Positions 1 through 10,030 are shown, counted from the stretch's first letter. The stretch: 64,000 nucleotides of DNA from Platerodrilus igneus (GCA_036346225.1 JARFIW010001344.1:1087501-1151500); one strand, 5' to 3'. Numbers and translations: made by a program. Notes: generated from the sequence alone by a model not told the origin.

Positions 1-620
1 TTGTGCGATAACCGAGATATTTTTAAAGTAGGGGGAAATGCTACCCCTTTTATTGAACATTATATAAATACGGAAAATAGTTTGCCAATTCATAGCCCAC
101 CTTATAGAATGCCTCCTGCAAAAAAGGAAATTTTAAAAGGGGAACTTGATAAACTATTAAAAGAGGGGATTATTGAAGCATGCGAATCTCCTTGGGCTGC
201 TCCGGTTGTCCTTACACCAAAAAAAGATGGTTCCGTAAGACTTTGTGTCGAATTATAGACGTCTTAATGAAAAAACAATTACTGATTCATATCCATTGCC
301 ACGAATGGACGATCTTTTGTATGCGACAAAACGATCTTTGTTTATGTCGACAATTGACTTGCGCGCGGGTTACCATCAGGTTAGTGTTGCTGCCTCTGAT
401 TGCGATAAAACTGCGTTTGTCACGCCATTTTCGTTCGGGACTTCCAGAAGTCCCATTATTGGCATATCTTGATGATCTAATTGTAATTTCAAATTTGTTT
501 GAGCAACACATCGAAGACTTAAAAAAAGTGTTTTCGCGTCTTAGACATTTTAAACTACGGGCGAATAAAAAAAAGTGTTATTGCCTGTTCTGAAGTAAAA
601 TATTTAGGACATTTAATAAC
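1..620 (+). pseudogene. Ty3/gypsy reverse transcriptase remnant
   Basis: This is the N-terminal and palm part of a gypsy-type reverse transcriptase, cut off by the window start. Frame 1 (1-258) shows the characteristic ESPWAAPVVLTPKKDGS segment. The match moves to another frame at about 245 (LNEKTITDSYPLPRMDD, then TIDLRAGYHQV). It moves again near 450, where the catalytic box LLAYLDDLIV appears, and a last shift near 580 leads to a YLGHLI segment. The stretch normally lying between the TPF and YLDD blocks is missing, so there is an internal deletion as well as at least three frameshifts. The similarity stops at about 620, exactly where sequence shared with the Polinton ends begins, so a later insertion probably truncated it. 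It cannot be functional. Family assignment is confident; the clade is not resolved. Confidence 0.88.
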
Positions 621-1034
621 GCTCAAAATATGCAATGGCTAGTCGAAGAAAACTATTTGGTTCAGAATGTTAGGCGTAAAAAATCTTTAAATAAGGGTAG
701 CTCTCTGGGGGATGATGCAATCTAAAAATTTTAAAGAGATTCGGGTAGCTGAGAAAAATCTAATATTAATTGATACCAAACAATATAAATTTATTTCGTG
801 GGTGGAAATGTGGAAAAAAATTTATATCGCGGGTGGAAAGAATGCGGGTGTGGCGTAATCAAAATGGTTGATTTCGGGATGTCCGAGCAAGGAGGAGAGC
901 AAGGAGAGAGCAGGAGGAGATTCATCTCCATCATTTGCTCCTTATGGGAATTTACATGTAAATTTGGTCCAGATGAGTGAGCAAATGAGGATGATGGAGC
1001 AAATGAGGTCCTAGAACCGGTGACCTCCTACTAC
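621..1034 (+). mobile_element. Terminal fragment of a second, related Polinton-like element
   Basis: This stretch is the reverse complement of sequence found at the left end of the main Polinton. Positions 625-800 match the subterminal repeats at 2107-2540 in inverted order, and 940-1010 matches the terminal inverted repeat, including the palindrome AATTTACATGTAAATT at 949-964. The outermost 30 bp (ending GACCTCCTACT near 1034) differ from the main element but still end in CT, as Polinton ends do. I read it as the right end of a different subfamily member; its other end is not in the window. The 5' edge is uncertain by 10-20 bp. An alternative is a small non-autonomous derivative with the same ends. 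Confidence 0.6.
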
Positions 1035-1956
1035 TTAAGAATTCTGTAAATTATATTCAGTATATAATAAAAAATTACTAGAGGTCACCGTCCGCTTTTG
1101 CGGCAACAACTAATATTTGTACAAAGTTTATCAAATATATCAACGCCCGCTTTTGTAGCATTGTAGGTGTGTTATTTGTTACGCAGAAATTTGGTGTTTA
1201 TGATTTTTCACATATTTTAAATAGCGAATTGCATAACTCTCGAATAGTCGCAAATGGATCAGTTCTGAACCCTTTCGGCTGTAGTATGTTTATTGTCAAA
1301 TCAAAGACAATCTAACAAACACAAAAAGTGAATGTAACTTATTTTAGCTATATATGTAGACCTTGACAATTCCCTGTCAAACATTACTCTCGTATTGAGA
1401 TGATTACTTTTTGTAGTTGCAGAAGAAAGTAACAAGCAGATCAAAACTTACACTTCTTCGCTGTACGTTCCGGAAATCATGAGGTTCTCAGTTTATATGT
1501 TTCAAATTTAAGAGTGATTCCCTGGATGGTAGGTTCGTTCAACAATCATTTGTATCATATTCTTGTCGACGAAGTGGAAAAAACAATCAAAGGGATTTAA
1601 ATATTGTTTTGCTGGCCCATTTCTACCGGAAATATAGCTTATATTGTTTAGTTTAAATATTTTTTTAAATTGATTTGAACATTTTGCTGACCATTTAGTC
1701 TCAATTTCTATTTTCTTTTTTTAGTCGAACTTCATTAGATACAACAATATATTTGTCTCGTGTTCTTGGCTGCTTTGTGCCATCGAAGTATTTAAATTAT
1801 CATACTGTCTGCATTAATTTCATTTCGTTTTTTTTTTCATTTTTTCTTACAACACCATATCATACAATCAGTACTTATCTCACTAAGTTAATCCTCGTCA
1901 TCGCTGTCACTATAATCAAACCTGCATTCAACAAATTCTTCTTCTTGAATTTGATT
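1035..1956. other. AT-rich flank without a supported gene
   Basis: Nothing here reads as a known family. A short inverted match links 1019-1035 and 1074-1093 (GGTGACCTC against GAGGTCACC), possibly another element edge. The last 60 bp before the Polinton read, on the minus strand, as the acidic end of a small open frame that continues across the insertion at 16899-16990. Confidence 0.5.
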
Positions 1957-1962
1957 TCCTTG
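1957..1962. repeat. Left 6-bp target-site duplication (TCCTTG)
   Basis: TCCTTG lies directly outside the first base of the left inverted repeat and is repeated exactly outside the right one at 16893-16898. A 6-bp duplication is the known signature of Polinton integration by their retroviral-type integrase. Confidence 0.9.
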
Positions 1963-2063
1963 AGTAGTGTGTTTTTACAGATCTTGGGCCCACATTTTCT
2001 CCAACATCCACATCTGTTCACACATCTGGACCAAATTTACATGTAAATTCTCATAAGGAGCAA
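1963..2063 (+). repeat. Left terminal inverted repeat of the Polinton
   Basis: About 101 bp match the reverse complement of 16792-16892 with roughly 11 differences by eye. It contains the perfect 16-bp palindrome AATTTACATGTAAATT (2034-2049) followed by CTCATAAGGAG. Similarity ends near 2063. Confidence 0.9.
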
Positions 2064-2104
2064 ATGTGGAGATGAATCTCCTAGGAGCAAATGTGGAGAT
2101 GAAT

Positions 2105-2735
2105 CTCCGTTTTCATCGACTAGCCATTGCATCTTTCGAGATAAACCTATTTCGTTTAGTATCAATTAATATTAGATTTTTCTCAGCTATTTTAATTTCT
2201 ACGATTTTTTTAGATAGCATCATCCCCCAGGGATCTACCCCAATTTTAAATTTTTTTTACCTTTATAAATTTTTTAACCATGTGACACATCAAATTAGTC
2301 TAGAATTTTATGCAGAATCCGAATCTGCAAACAGATTTAAAATTGGCCCATCCCTTGCAAAGTTACACTTTTAAAGTCCTGAACCTCTAAATTATGCTCT
2401 TTGCTCCCACATCTGAACCAAATAGTTTTCTTTGACTAGCCATTGAATCTTTCGAGATAACCCTATTTTGTTTGGTGTCAATTAATATTAGATTTTTCTC
2501 AGCTATCCGAATCTCTAGAAATTTCTTAGATTGCATTATCCCCCTAGGAAGCTACCCTCATTTTGAGATTTTTTACCGGTAGAGATTTCTGACCGTCCTT
2601 ATAAAAACTTTAAGCCATGCAACACATCTAACTAACCTAGAATTTTATGCAAAATCCGAATCTGCAAACAGATTTAAAATCGGTCCACCCCTTACAAAGT
2701 TACACTTTTAAAAGTCTCAAACCTCAAAATTTTTG
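2105..2735. repeat. Two tandem subterminal repeats of the left Polinton end
   Basis: Two direct copies of a unit of about 300 bp lie at about 2107-2390 and 2410-2735, with a period of about 316-337 bp. Shared landmarks are CTAGCCATTG (2120 and 2436), an ATTAATATTAGATTTTTCTC block, and CCGAATCTGC (2319 and 2656). A partial inverted match occurs at 625-800. The right end of the element has no such repeats, so the two ends are asymmetric beyond the inverted repeat. No coding frame is conserved between the copies. Confidence 0.8.
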
Positions 2736-3566
2736 CATGCTTTAAACAACCATTTCCTGAGAAATCTAAAACTGCGGGGATTTTAGAAATGAGTTTTCTT
2801 ATAAGCCATAAGTGTTTAATATTTAAAACCAATTTCAAACAGTAATGTACTGTTTAAGCATATTCAAAACCGCGGCTTTTAAAATTTTAAACAGTTATCA
2901 ATTTCTGGTTTAAAATTTTCCTAAATAAGTACGTCACAAATAATTATATGCTCAATGCTAAATATGTACTTTGAAAAATACATTTCGTTTCCGAACTAAT
3001 TGCTTTACAATTATGTGACGTAGAAGTGAAAGTAGCGTAGACCTTTTTTTTTATTATTGACTATATGTTTGAGAAATATATTTCAATGTCGTGCATTAGT
3101 AAATTCCCATATAATTGCTGGGGATTCACACAATTTACTTTCTATTACGACCTCGACTAGGAAAAAATGCCGGCTTCATCTTGTAATACAGATCGATTAA
3201 CGCTTAATCATTTCAAACCGTATATTAAGAGGTCTGAATAGTAAAGCCTATTAGTTCCGCACGCTTTGTATAAGTTTATGGAAATTTTAAACAAATCGTT
3301 TCGTATAATTATTTTTCCTCAAAATTTTTTAAAAAATTTAAGGTAATCTACATTTTGTTTTTATTAAAATAGAACTGAATTTATTTGCAAACACCAATTA
3401 TTGTGTATTTTGCTATTGTTTCTGATTGTATTTTTTAAAACATTAATTTTTCCAAAGTAATGCGCTGTTTTACATATATATGTTTTTCAAATTTTAAAGA
3501 TACGCTTTTAGCTAAGATAAATAAAAACAATTCCTTACAAAATATTTTATTAAAAATTAAATACAT
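2736..3566. other. AT-rich left arm of the Polinton, no gene seen
   Basis: This lies between the subterminal repeats and the last minus-strand gene. The short plus-strand open frame at 3460-3648 overlaps the end of the gene at 3567-4046 and looks like a chance frame. I see no motif. Confidence 0.5.
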
Positions 3567-4046
3567 TTATACATTAACAAAAGGATGTATCATTAAAACA
3601 TTCTCTTTGGAACGGCTTAAGTTATTCAAACAATGGTTTAAACAGTGATTGTATCTATCACCGAATTTTCTTAATTCTTTGAGCCTTGGAAGTGAGAATA
3701 CACTTTCCATGTTTAAAATGTTGTTTGATAAATATTTCGATAGTAACTGCTTCTTCTGTTCTCCTTTAACATAGACAGTAGCATCAGGAGATATGACTTC
3801 TTTTAGTAGATCACCCACATTTGTATATCCACTTGTAGACTGTCCTTCCCAGCAGAGTCCATGGATTCTTTCCTTTACTCACTGAACTTGCTTTTTGAAA
3901 TTATCACTTAGGGTCTTATACCCCACCACCATGTTCAGTATCTCATGCCATATTACATTATTCGCTACATCCAAAATGGCGATCTCCTTGCAATAGAAAT
4001 CACTAGTTTTGTATTGATATCCTTGTAAATCGATTATGAAACACAT
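3567..4046 (-). pseudogene. Polinton-associated protein of unknown function (starts MCFIIDLQG)
   Basis: The reading frame begins with ATG at 4046 and runs to 3567, about 160 codons, interrupted by one in-frame TGA at 3879-3881. The N-terminus has a FIIDLQGYQY segment followed by KEIAIL. The C-terminal half has ATVYVKGEQKKQLL and a Cys/His-containing tail (NHCLNHC). I recall proteins with this DLQG and YVKG-type layout near Polinton-like genes in insects. The acidic DLQ start is reminiscent of exonuclease-like folds, but I cannot support an activity. It is the last gene of the minus-strand block, about 135 bp after the integrase. The stop codon makes this copy non-functional. Confidence 0.5.
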
Positions 4047-4181
4047 GCTTCCTGCTTCAAATCGTAAATGGAAATAGGCTTTTAAGCAAATCTCTCCTTT
4101 CTATCCAGCTAGGGGTCTTTACCCCCGCCAACTCTTTTTATGATTTTTCAACTAGATATTTATCTAGAACTTTGGTTGATA

Positions 4182-5111
4182 CTAAAGCAGGTCTGTTTTC
4201 TTAATCCAACTTTTACCATCCCCCAACCACAACACTAATAGTTCGCGCCCGTGCTTTCGTTTCTTTAAAACTTTCTCCACTAGGTACGTGTCGGGTGCTG
4301 CTGTGAGCTGAATCTCATCGCCGTAAAAAGCACCTAGAATTGGCTGGCCTTCCAAATCTTATAGCATATAGGTTATCGGTCCCGTTTGTTGTACTTTAAC
4401 AATTTTGAATAGTTCTGTACTCCAGTTTGGATGAAATCCTCGGTCGAATACTGCTTTATATTTTGATATACGTACAATGTCTCCCACCTTATACAACTTT
4501 TTGCGACTTTTAGAAGCACTGTCAGAGGTGTAAAGTTCTATTCTTTTCGGATGTTCTTCCGCTTCCATAGTTGTCATGTTAATGACCCGATGCGGTGTAT
4601 TATTGTATTCTTCCATAACCTTAGGCAAAATATTCAACCATCTATGACTGCCTTGCAAGTAAAATCTTTTGTACAATTTGGTTTTGATTGTTCTGATCAA
4701 TCGCTCAACCATACTAGCTTTGATTGCAGAATACGTAGAGAAATGGTTTATCTTATATTTTTGCATAAGATTTTTAAACCAGCGGTTGTAGTACTCTTTC
4801 CCAAAATCCGTTTGTAGATTGATTTTTATGTTATTTTCTCCTTGCAACATTTTGTCCAATTTTTTCTTCACAGCATTTGTAACTTCTGAACCAGTTTTAT
4901 TTTTTAAAGGTTCTGCTAAAACATATTTTGTGAAACAGTCCACCGCGATTATAATATATCTGTACCCATTGTTCACACGAGAGTAAGGCTGCATTTTGCA
5001 CAAGTCCGATTGAATAAGATCACGTTTCACATGTTTTAGATTTGTATGACGACGCTGAAAATTTTTTCTTGCAAGTTTAAATAATTCCTTAACGATGATT
5101 TCTTTACTCAT
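4182..5111 (-). pseudogene. Polinton integrase (retroviral-type DDE), stop in C-terminal region
   Basis: The integrase inserts the linear element into host DNA and generates the 6-bp duplications. The intact first part (5111-4359, 250 codons) has the rve core: D36 in SDLCKM, D102 in LQTDFG and E136 in SMVERLIRT. The D102-E136 spacing leaves 33 residues between them, close to the retroviral DD35E. An SH3-like segment follows at about 205-245 (YKVGDIVRI). An in-frame TAA at 4359-4361 then cuts the frame, which continues open to a TAG at 4182-4184. The extra 58 codons contain YLVEKVL and a tryptophan-rich stretch that resemble the chromodomain-like tail usual in Polinton integrases. The start ATG at 5111 lies 18 bp after the stop of the upstream gene. 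The catalytic triad is intact, but the tail is lost in this copy. Confidence 0.92.
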
Positions 5112-5129
5112 TTTTACTTAACACTGTTG

Positions 5130-5770
5130 TTAAACTGAAGGGCTATCTTTATCTAGTTGCACCTTTGACATAAACTGTAGCTTTCGTTTGTAGTATTTGT
5201 TTTTTATAGCTGCTGGTGACGCCTCGTAAATCGATGATATTGCGAGACCGAGCTCCTTCTCGTTTGTCCCAGAAGCGGCAGTCAAATTCATAAAAAAAAC
5301 GTTTTAAAGTCAGATACAAGCTTATCCAATTTTTCATTTACATATAGTTTATTAACTGCATCAGATGGTTCAACCGGATGAGCAAGCATTGTGATACGCT
5401 GGCTTCTTGCATTGAAGGCTTTATTTTTACGCTGTATATCGTCAGAACTTTTTAGACAGTATGAAAAGGCTTGATTCACGAGCTTGATTACAGATTTCTT
5501 ATTAACACAATCACTATCGTCTTTAGGATCAATTACATCAACTAACCTTGTTTTACGAAAACTAATTGTTTCTTCTCCAGACTTGAATACTATAGTGCTT
5601 CTCTGATTAACACAATCATAATCTTCTTTCGAGTCTGACGAATTCACTAACCTTCTTTGCTGCATATTGTATCCATCACCATGCAACGTTAGCACAAATC
5701 CTCGGCCTGGAGGACCACGCCGAATATAAGCATCTTTACGCTCTGAACGTCCGAAGCGATCGATAGGCAT
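5130..5770 (-). pseudogene. Virion-fibre-like protein with repeated D-x-VNK motifs
   Basis: The ORF from ATG 5770 runs 160 codons. A short collagen-like start (RRGPPGRGF) precedes three repeats of a motif of about 45 residues. Each has a basic-hydrophobic segment (RRLVN, TRLVD, QRITM) followed by an acidic turn and a VN core (DYDCVNQ, DSDCVNK, PSDAVNK). The same DAVNKxYV pattern is common in phage tail and fibre proteins and occurs in Polinton-like proteins of invertebrates. I therefore infer a structural spike or fibre role, without proof. The frame breaks in a run of eight A on the plus strand (about 5291-5298), and open sequence continues in another frame to a stop at 5130-5132. No clear TATA box lies at the right distance from a TCAGTA at 5796-5791. 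Confidence 0.55.
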
Positions 5771-5933
5771 TTTAAAGCTGTGTAATTATTTACTGAGCTC
5801 ACTGTATTATACCTTCTTCTCTCAACACTTCTATTATGGACACCATCTCGTTAATGTTTTACTCGCTTGTATTTCCAGCTCGGTTGGATGCGTTCAACAA
5901 TCTCAGCCGATCCACAAGTTCATGTACATTATT

Positions 5934-6718
5934 TCAGTAGACATATTGCACAGACTTTGAATTTAAACTTTTGTAAAACCGATTAGAAAAGCCTAAACCT
6001 GCTCCTTTAGACTGTTTTCTACTCTTTGGCTGTTTTCTTTCGGGATTCCTCTGAAATTCGGTAAGTAATTTTTGCACATATTTGTAAAACTTTTTGTTAT
6101 TTGTTGGGAATCCGCTTAAATTGTGCGCTGCAAATGGGTTAAACTTTCTTCTTAAAATCGATGCTGATTTGATCATTTCCAAGTAATTCGGCAAATCTTC
6201 ATGCAAATTGAAATCGCCATTTTCGGGGCTGATGTCTTTATAAACCAGCAGATAGTATAAACCCCTTGTTCCCGGGTATATCACATTATTTAATGTTATA
6301 TCACTAGTTTCCGGGTTAATTACGAATACACTTTTCCACAAACTCCATGAGTCGGTTTCCGCATTATACTTAATAATACATAAATTGATTTGTCAATATT
6401 TTCGTCTTCGTCTCTAGCTAACACGTCCGCATAGTAAAGATGGAACGGTTCTTCTGGAACGAGTTGTTTAATTTTCTTTATAGGTGCTTCCATGTCTTCG
6501 AGTTTAACCCTTGTTGTCGGTGTGGGAATTTTTTCGGTGATCGATTGCAACTAGGAAGCGGTTATTTGCAATGGGTCGATCAATTGTTTATGAGCTTCTT
6601 TGAATTTTTGCTGAGTTGTAGCGTCTCCCTTTTTGTATGCCACAAACTTTTTTCGTACAGCATCTTGAATTAACTGAAGATTGCGTTTATTTGCGATAAA
6701 ATTGTTAACGTCCGTCAT
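5934..6718 (-). pseudogene. Conserved Polinton protein of unknown function (GTRGLYYLL motif)
   Basis: The start is ATG 6718, which opens with MTDVNNFIANKRN. There is an in-frame TAG at 6551-6553, and the frame changes between about 6385 and 6341, after which it runs to 5934. The middle part has YPGTRGLYYLLVYKD followed by a Y/N-rich helix and SILRRKFNPF. This layout, a glycine-tryptophan strand and then a GTxGLxxLL segment, is typical of an uncharacterised family found beside Polinton ATPases and integrases in arthropods. A basic C-terminus (KQPKSRKQSKG) suggests nucleic-acid or capsid contact; that is inference. It follows the ATPase stop by 42 bp. Two breaks make it a pseudogene. Confidence 0.6.
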
Positions 6719-6760
6719 CATCAGACTCTGGATGAGAACTAACTATTTTTTTGAATAATG

Positions 6761-7637
6761 TCAAATATTTATATACTCGTCGAAATTCTTCCGACACCGC
6801 CCCTTATCCAAATCAAAATCTTTCACAATAGTTATAAAATTATGTTTTTGAATCACTCCCTCCCCAACACTGCAAGCACATTTCTTTAAATTTCGGATAT
6901 GTCATGTCACCGCTTATATAATCCGAAAAGATATGTCTGAGATTTGTTTCATCCTGTTTCCACAATGCGATTACATCCGCGTTATCTCTGAGTCTATGTT
7001 TTAAGGTACTAGCGTAAGTTTGACATAGGTAGAACGAATCTATTGCTTTATGTCGGCCGAACGCGAAAAACCGTGTGATTTTGCTTTGCTCGTTTTCCGG
7101 TATATCATCGAAAACCACAATTGAATCTTTTTTAGTATCTCTGGATTCAATCAAATCATCGTAATTTTCAAACTCATGGTACCCAATTTCTTCTTTTAAT
7201 AGTGTAAAAACGTTTCTTAACAATTCGTATTTCGGTTGATATAAACTCTTCGAAAATACATAGACATTTTGGAATCTAAGACCGTTCTCGTGCAAGATCA
7301 GAGATATTAAGGCATTGGTCTTTCCACAACTCGATGGTCCAGCGAATATAGTTCGTATGTTAGACGGGAACAAAACTCCATGTTTACCCATATTGTTAGG
7401 GGCGAAAGCCAAGAATTCGTCAAAGCTGTGCACAGGTATTTTAACTTCTTGTATAGCATCACCCATGTCTCTCACATTTTCTCGCCTAGCAACACCATTC
7501 TTCTTTTGAGGTGTACGGAGATTCAAAGGCATGCTTAACGCTCTTCTGGGTATACCATACAGCCTACTTGCAGAGTTAACACTTATACCCTTTTGTATTT
7601 CACTAATTGCTTTCTCTAAAGATTCCTTGGTATACAT
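6761..7637 (-). pseudogene. Packaging ATPase (FtsK/HerA type) with N-terminal Psq-like helix-turn-helix
   Basis: This ATPase would drive DNA into the capsid. Residues 1-36 (KAISEIQKGISVNSASRLYG) read as a Pipsqueak-type helix-turn-helix, a DNA-binding fold common in transposases. The ATPase core follows: Walker A AGPSSCGKT at 99-107, Walker B IVVFDD at 173-178, and a CQTYAS sensor-like segment near 205. The annotated frame ends at 6840, but the expected basic C-terminal tail ending in FDEYI lies in another frame and stops at 6761-6763, so there is a frameshift near 6843. A clean core promoter sits directly upstream (7691/7659). The fusion is the odd point: many Polinton ATPases lack it, though I cannot say it is unique. 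The catalytic motifs are unbroken. Confidence 0.9.
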
Positions 7638-7658
7638 CTTTCAAATATAAGTTTAAAC

Positions 7659-7691
7659 TGATTCAATTTAAAAATAATATTCGTTTATATA
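7659..7691 (-). promoter_or_regulatory. TATA plus initiator promoter of the ATPase gene
   Basis: On the minus strand TATATAAA begins at 7691 and an arthropod initiator TCAGTT has its A at 7659, 32 nt downstream, which is standard core-promoter spacing. The ATG follows 22 nt later at 7637. Confidence 0.65.
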
Positions 7692-7710
7692 TACCAGCAT
7701 TATAAGAATG

Positions 7711-7760
7711 CGCATGGGCAGGGGTGCGCACGCGCAGGGGTGCACATGGGCAGGGGTGCT
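7711..7760. repeat. Three GC-rich 16-bp repeats between capsid and ATPase genes
   Basis: CAGGGGTGC occurs at 7719, 7735 and 7751, each preceded by GCATGGG-like sequence, giving a 16-bp period in otherwise AT-rich DNA. It lies 20-70 bp upstream of the ATPase TATA box and downstream of the capsid gene. A regulatory or replication site is possible; I cannot tell which. Confidence 0.6.
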
Positions 7761-7872
7761 TAGGCGTACACCGGAACGCGTGAGAAACTGTGTATTGGAT
7801 CGCCAAGAATCTTATTAATATTAAAACAACATAGATTGCATACAATTTTTATTAAAAATATATACAAAATAT

Positions 7873-9170
7873 TTAATTGCGGATAAATCTATTAACAATT
7901 TCCGTAAACGGATTATATTCAAACATATAGTCATGGATAATTAAAGCATAAGCCTTCATCGACGGTTCAAAATTTCTTGAAGCTTCTAATTCCATTCTTA
8001 CATCAACCGTTGCGTCCTTGATGCTTTCAAATTGATGACGACAGTCGATTACAAAGACGGGTGAGTCCTTAAACCTGTTGTAGTCCATTAAACATTTATT
8101 TGACGATTTGTTCGGGTAGTATTTTTCCATAAAAGATGCATAAGACAGGTACGCTGGCAAGTAGTCGTTCTGCTCGAAATCCAAATTTAATCGACCTTGA
8201 GGGAATGCCTGAGAGTTTAAAAACACTTTAACATTGGTTATATTGGCATTTTCTTCTTTTCTGTCTTACTTCCCATTTTGCAGCACCAGTAATATCCATC
8301 GAGCCTTCTCTGTTTCGTTCGATATTTTAATTCTCCATACATGTGACTTTGATTGTGTTAGAGATGGTAATTCGTGTAGTTCCCATTTTCTGAATGCGAC
8401 CATTACAGGTGATTGATTTTGCATTTCCGAAAGCAGCGATGCCTTGGCGAAGTCACTTAATGTTATATGCGGAACCTCTCATGAAATACGTTGTATTTAG
8501 AACGCTACTGTATTTCTAATCGACTTGTAGCAATTTACGTCCGACTTAGATCTGATTAAAATCAGCTCTTGAGGCATGTTGACGATAGTTTTCTTGTAAT
8601 CTCCAAAAAACCCAAAAATGGTTTTTAGAGGTATAGCACAACTAAACCGTCCATTTTGGAATATGGTATCAGGCTTCCACCCGGTATGTGTAAAAGATTT
8701 AGTTTCTGATTCTTCCATGGATACAAGTCCTTTAATGGTTCGAGTACTTCCAGGGATTCTGCAGACATCTATTATTTGATTATTACCCAATTTGTATTGA
8801 ATTTCCTCAAACAGAAAATATGACGCATTTCTAGTAAATTCGTAAGCTTTAGGATCTGGTTCTGCTGCTCTAATCGGGTCTACAGTTGTTGGCGCTTCTC
8901 TTAATGTTTCCCTAGGCTTATAGGTATCCCTTATAAATATGAAACTTTCATTTGGGTATATGATGTTATCACTGTTCTGGATTTCAATTGAAATTCTGCA
9001 TTCAATGTAAAGGGAAGATATGTTTAATAATCTTTTTTTATTATAGTTTCGTTTAATTTATAACCTCCAAACACATCCAATTTCGGCACGTCCTCATATT
9101 TAAGCCTTCCAAGTTTAACGTTTTCATCACCGTTGATATCTAAGCTGCGTTTACTTCTGCCACCCATCAT
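7873..9170 (-). pseudogene. Polinton major capsid protein (double jelly-roll), broken
   Basis: This is the hexon-like capsid protein that forms the icosahedral shell. Recognisable family segments, in order, are IYPNESFIFIRDTYKPR near the N-terminus, ASYFLFEEIQYKLG, the IPGSTRTIKGL strand, FGFFGDYKKTIVN followed by QELILIRS, HITLSD, and the C-terminal ALIIHDYMFEYNP. The start is ATG 9170. A run of seven T on the plus strand (9033-9039) marks a frameshift. After it a single frame continues to 7873, interrupted by TAA 8497-8499, TGA 8479-8481 and TAA 8266-8268. Total length of about 430 codons is short for the family. The start overlaps the end of the small ORF at 9151-9312. The identity is well supported by several segments; this copy makes no full protein. 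Confidence 0.85.
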
Positions 9171-9312
9171 TTATAACTTTTAATCCCAAAGATTTTAAGA
9201 AACGTATTTCTTCTGCTGTAAGTCTCTCAACAAATTGACGCTTTGACGTCGTATTCACTACTGGTCGTCTGGGGGTGTTGTAGCGTGTTTTATATACAAA
9301 ATCGAAGGTCAT
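9151..9312 (-). CDS. Small 53-aa ORF overlapping the capsid start, unknown function
   Basis: It runs from ATG 9312 to TAA 9151-9153 without a break. The N-terminal half is basic (YKTRYNTPRRP) and the C-terminal half is a short helix with RLTAEEIRFLKSLGL. Its last 20 bases overlap the first codons of the capsid gene, and its ATG lies only 2 nt after the stop of the penton-like gene. Such tight packing suggests co-transcription. I do not recognise a function. It was too short for a 60-residue ORF cut-off. Being intact is weak evidence at this length; its fit into the gene order is the stronger argument. Confidence 0.55.
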   Translation of the reverse strand: MTFDFVYKTRYNTPRRPVVNTTSKRQFVERLTAEEIRFLKSLGLKVINDGWQK

Positions 9313-9314
9313 TT

Positions 9315-10030
9315 TCAGCTACTTTTTATTTCCAGTTTCACACAGGTGTATGTTTCCGGGGAAAGTTTACCAATTAGCCCAAATAATCGACTAATCTGAT
9401 TGTAATATTATCAATTTCTGGCACGCTCAGTGGATAATATATAACGTGGTTAGGCTCCTTTTCCAGATTATACCCAGGTGGTACAGATAGACTGAATTCG
9501 AATTTGCTGTGGGTAAGAAAATTGTTTCTGAACGATCCTGCGGTGATATTGGTTTCCACAAAAATGTTTGAGACCGATATTATGTTCACTTGCTGATTAG
9601 CGATATGTACGGTATCTGCAGCCAATTTGCGGTTAGTAAACCCCAAGATGCTTCCAATATTGTTTTTACGGTGTGCCCCAAAATCAATCGGTATACTGCT
9701 TCGTTTAGAACACTTTAATGTATTATTGTTGGCACACAGTTTAAAATCGTTGATGTCCGGCTTCTGACTGAACCATTTTTTGAAGACGTCCTGTATATAT
9801 GCATTTATTTCTTCTAATTCGTATGATCCAGGTTCAATGGTTATTCCGCGATCGTTAAAGTATAAGATGTTGTTTCCTAGATGTATGTTTTGCACAGTGT
9901 TACAAGTATACAATCCGACTAGACCCAAAGCATATTCACTGTCCTGTTTCAATTTAATTGGTGGGTAAATGGATCCTGTCGATATAATATTACCATACCC
10001 GAACACGCTCACTGTTTTAGCCATTGTCAC
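9315..10030 (-). pseudogene. Penton-like minor capsid protein (single jelly-roll)
   Basis: This protein would occupy capsid vertices. ATG 10030 opens a frame of 218 codons to a TAA at 9374-9376. Family-type segments are EYALGLVGLYTCNTVQNI, ILYFNDRGITIEPGSYEL, SILGF, NIISVSNIFVE, SVPPGYNLEKEPNHVIYYPL and ITIRLVDYLG. The usual last 18-20 residues follow after the stop. They are reached through a second change of frame in a CCCC run near 9360, and the end is at 9315-9317. The start overlaps the protease end by 14 bp in another frame. The jelly-roll body is uninterrupted, and only the C-terminal strand is lost. Family assignment rests on motif recognition. Confidence 0.82.

Noticed and set aside
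1019..1093. Separate element between GGTGACCTC and GAGGTCACC
   Set aside because: The inverted match is about 10 bp with a 45-bp spacer and no target duplication; too weak to call.
7663..7845. 60-aa minus-strand ORF with a histidine/proline-rich stretch
   Set aside because: It is a translation of the 16-bp GC-rich repeats and the promoter region, with no family resemblance.
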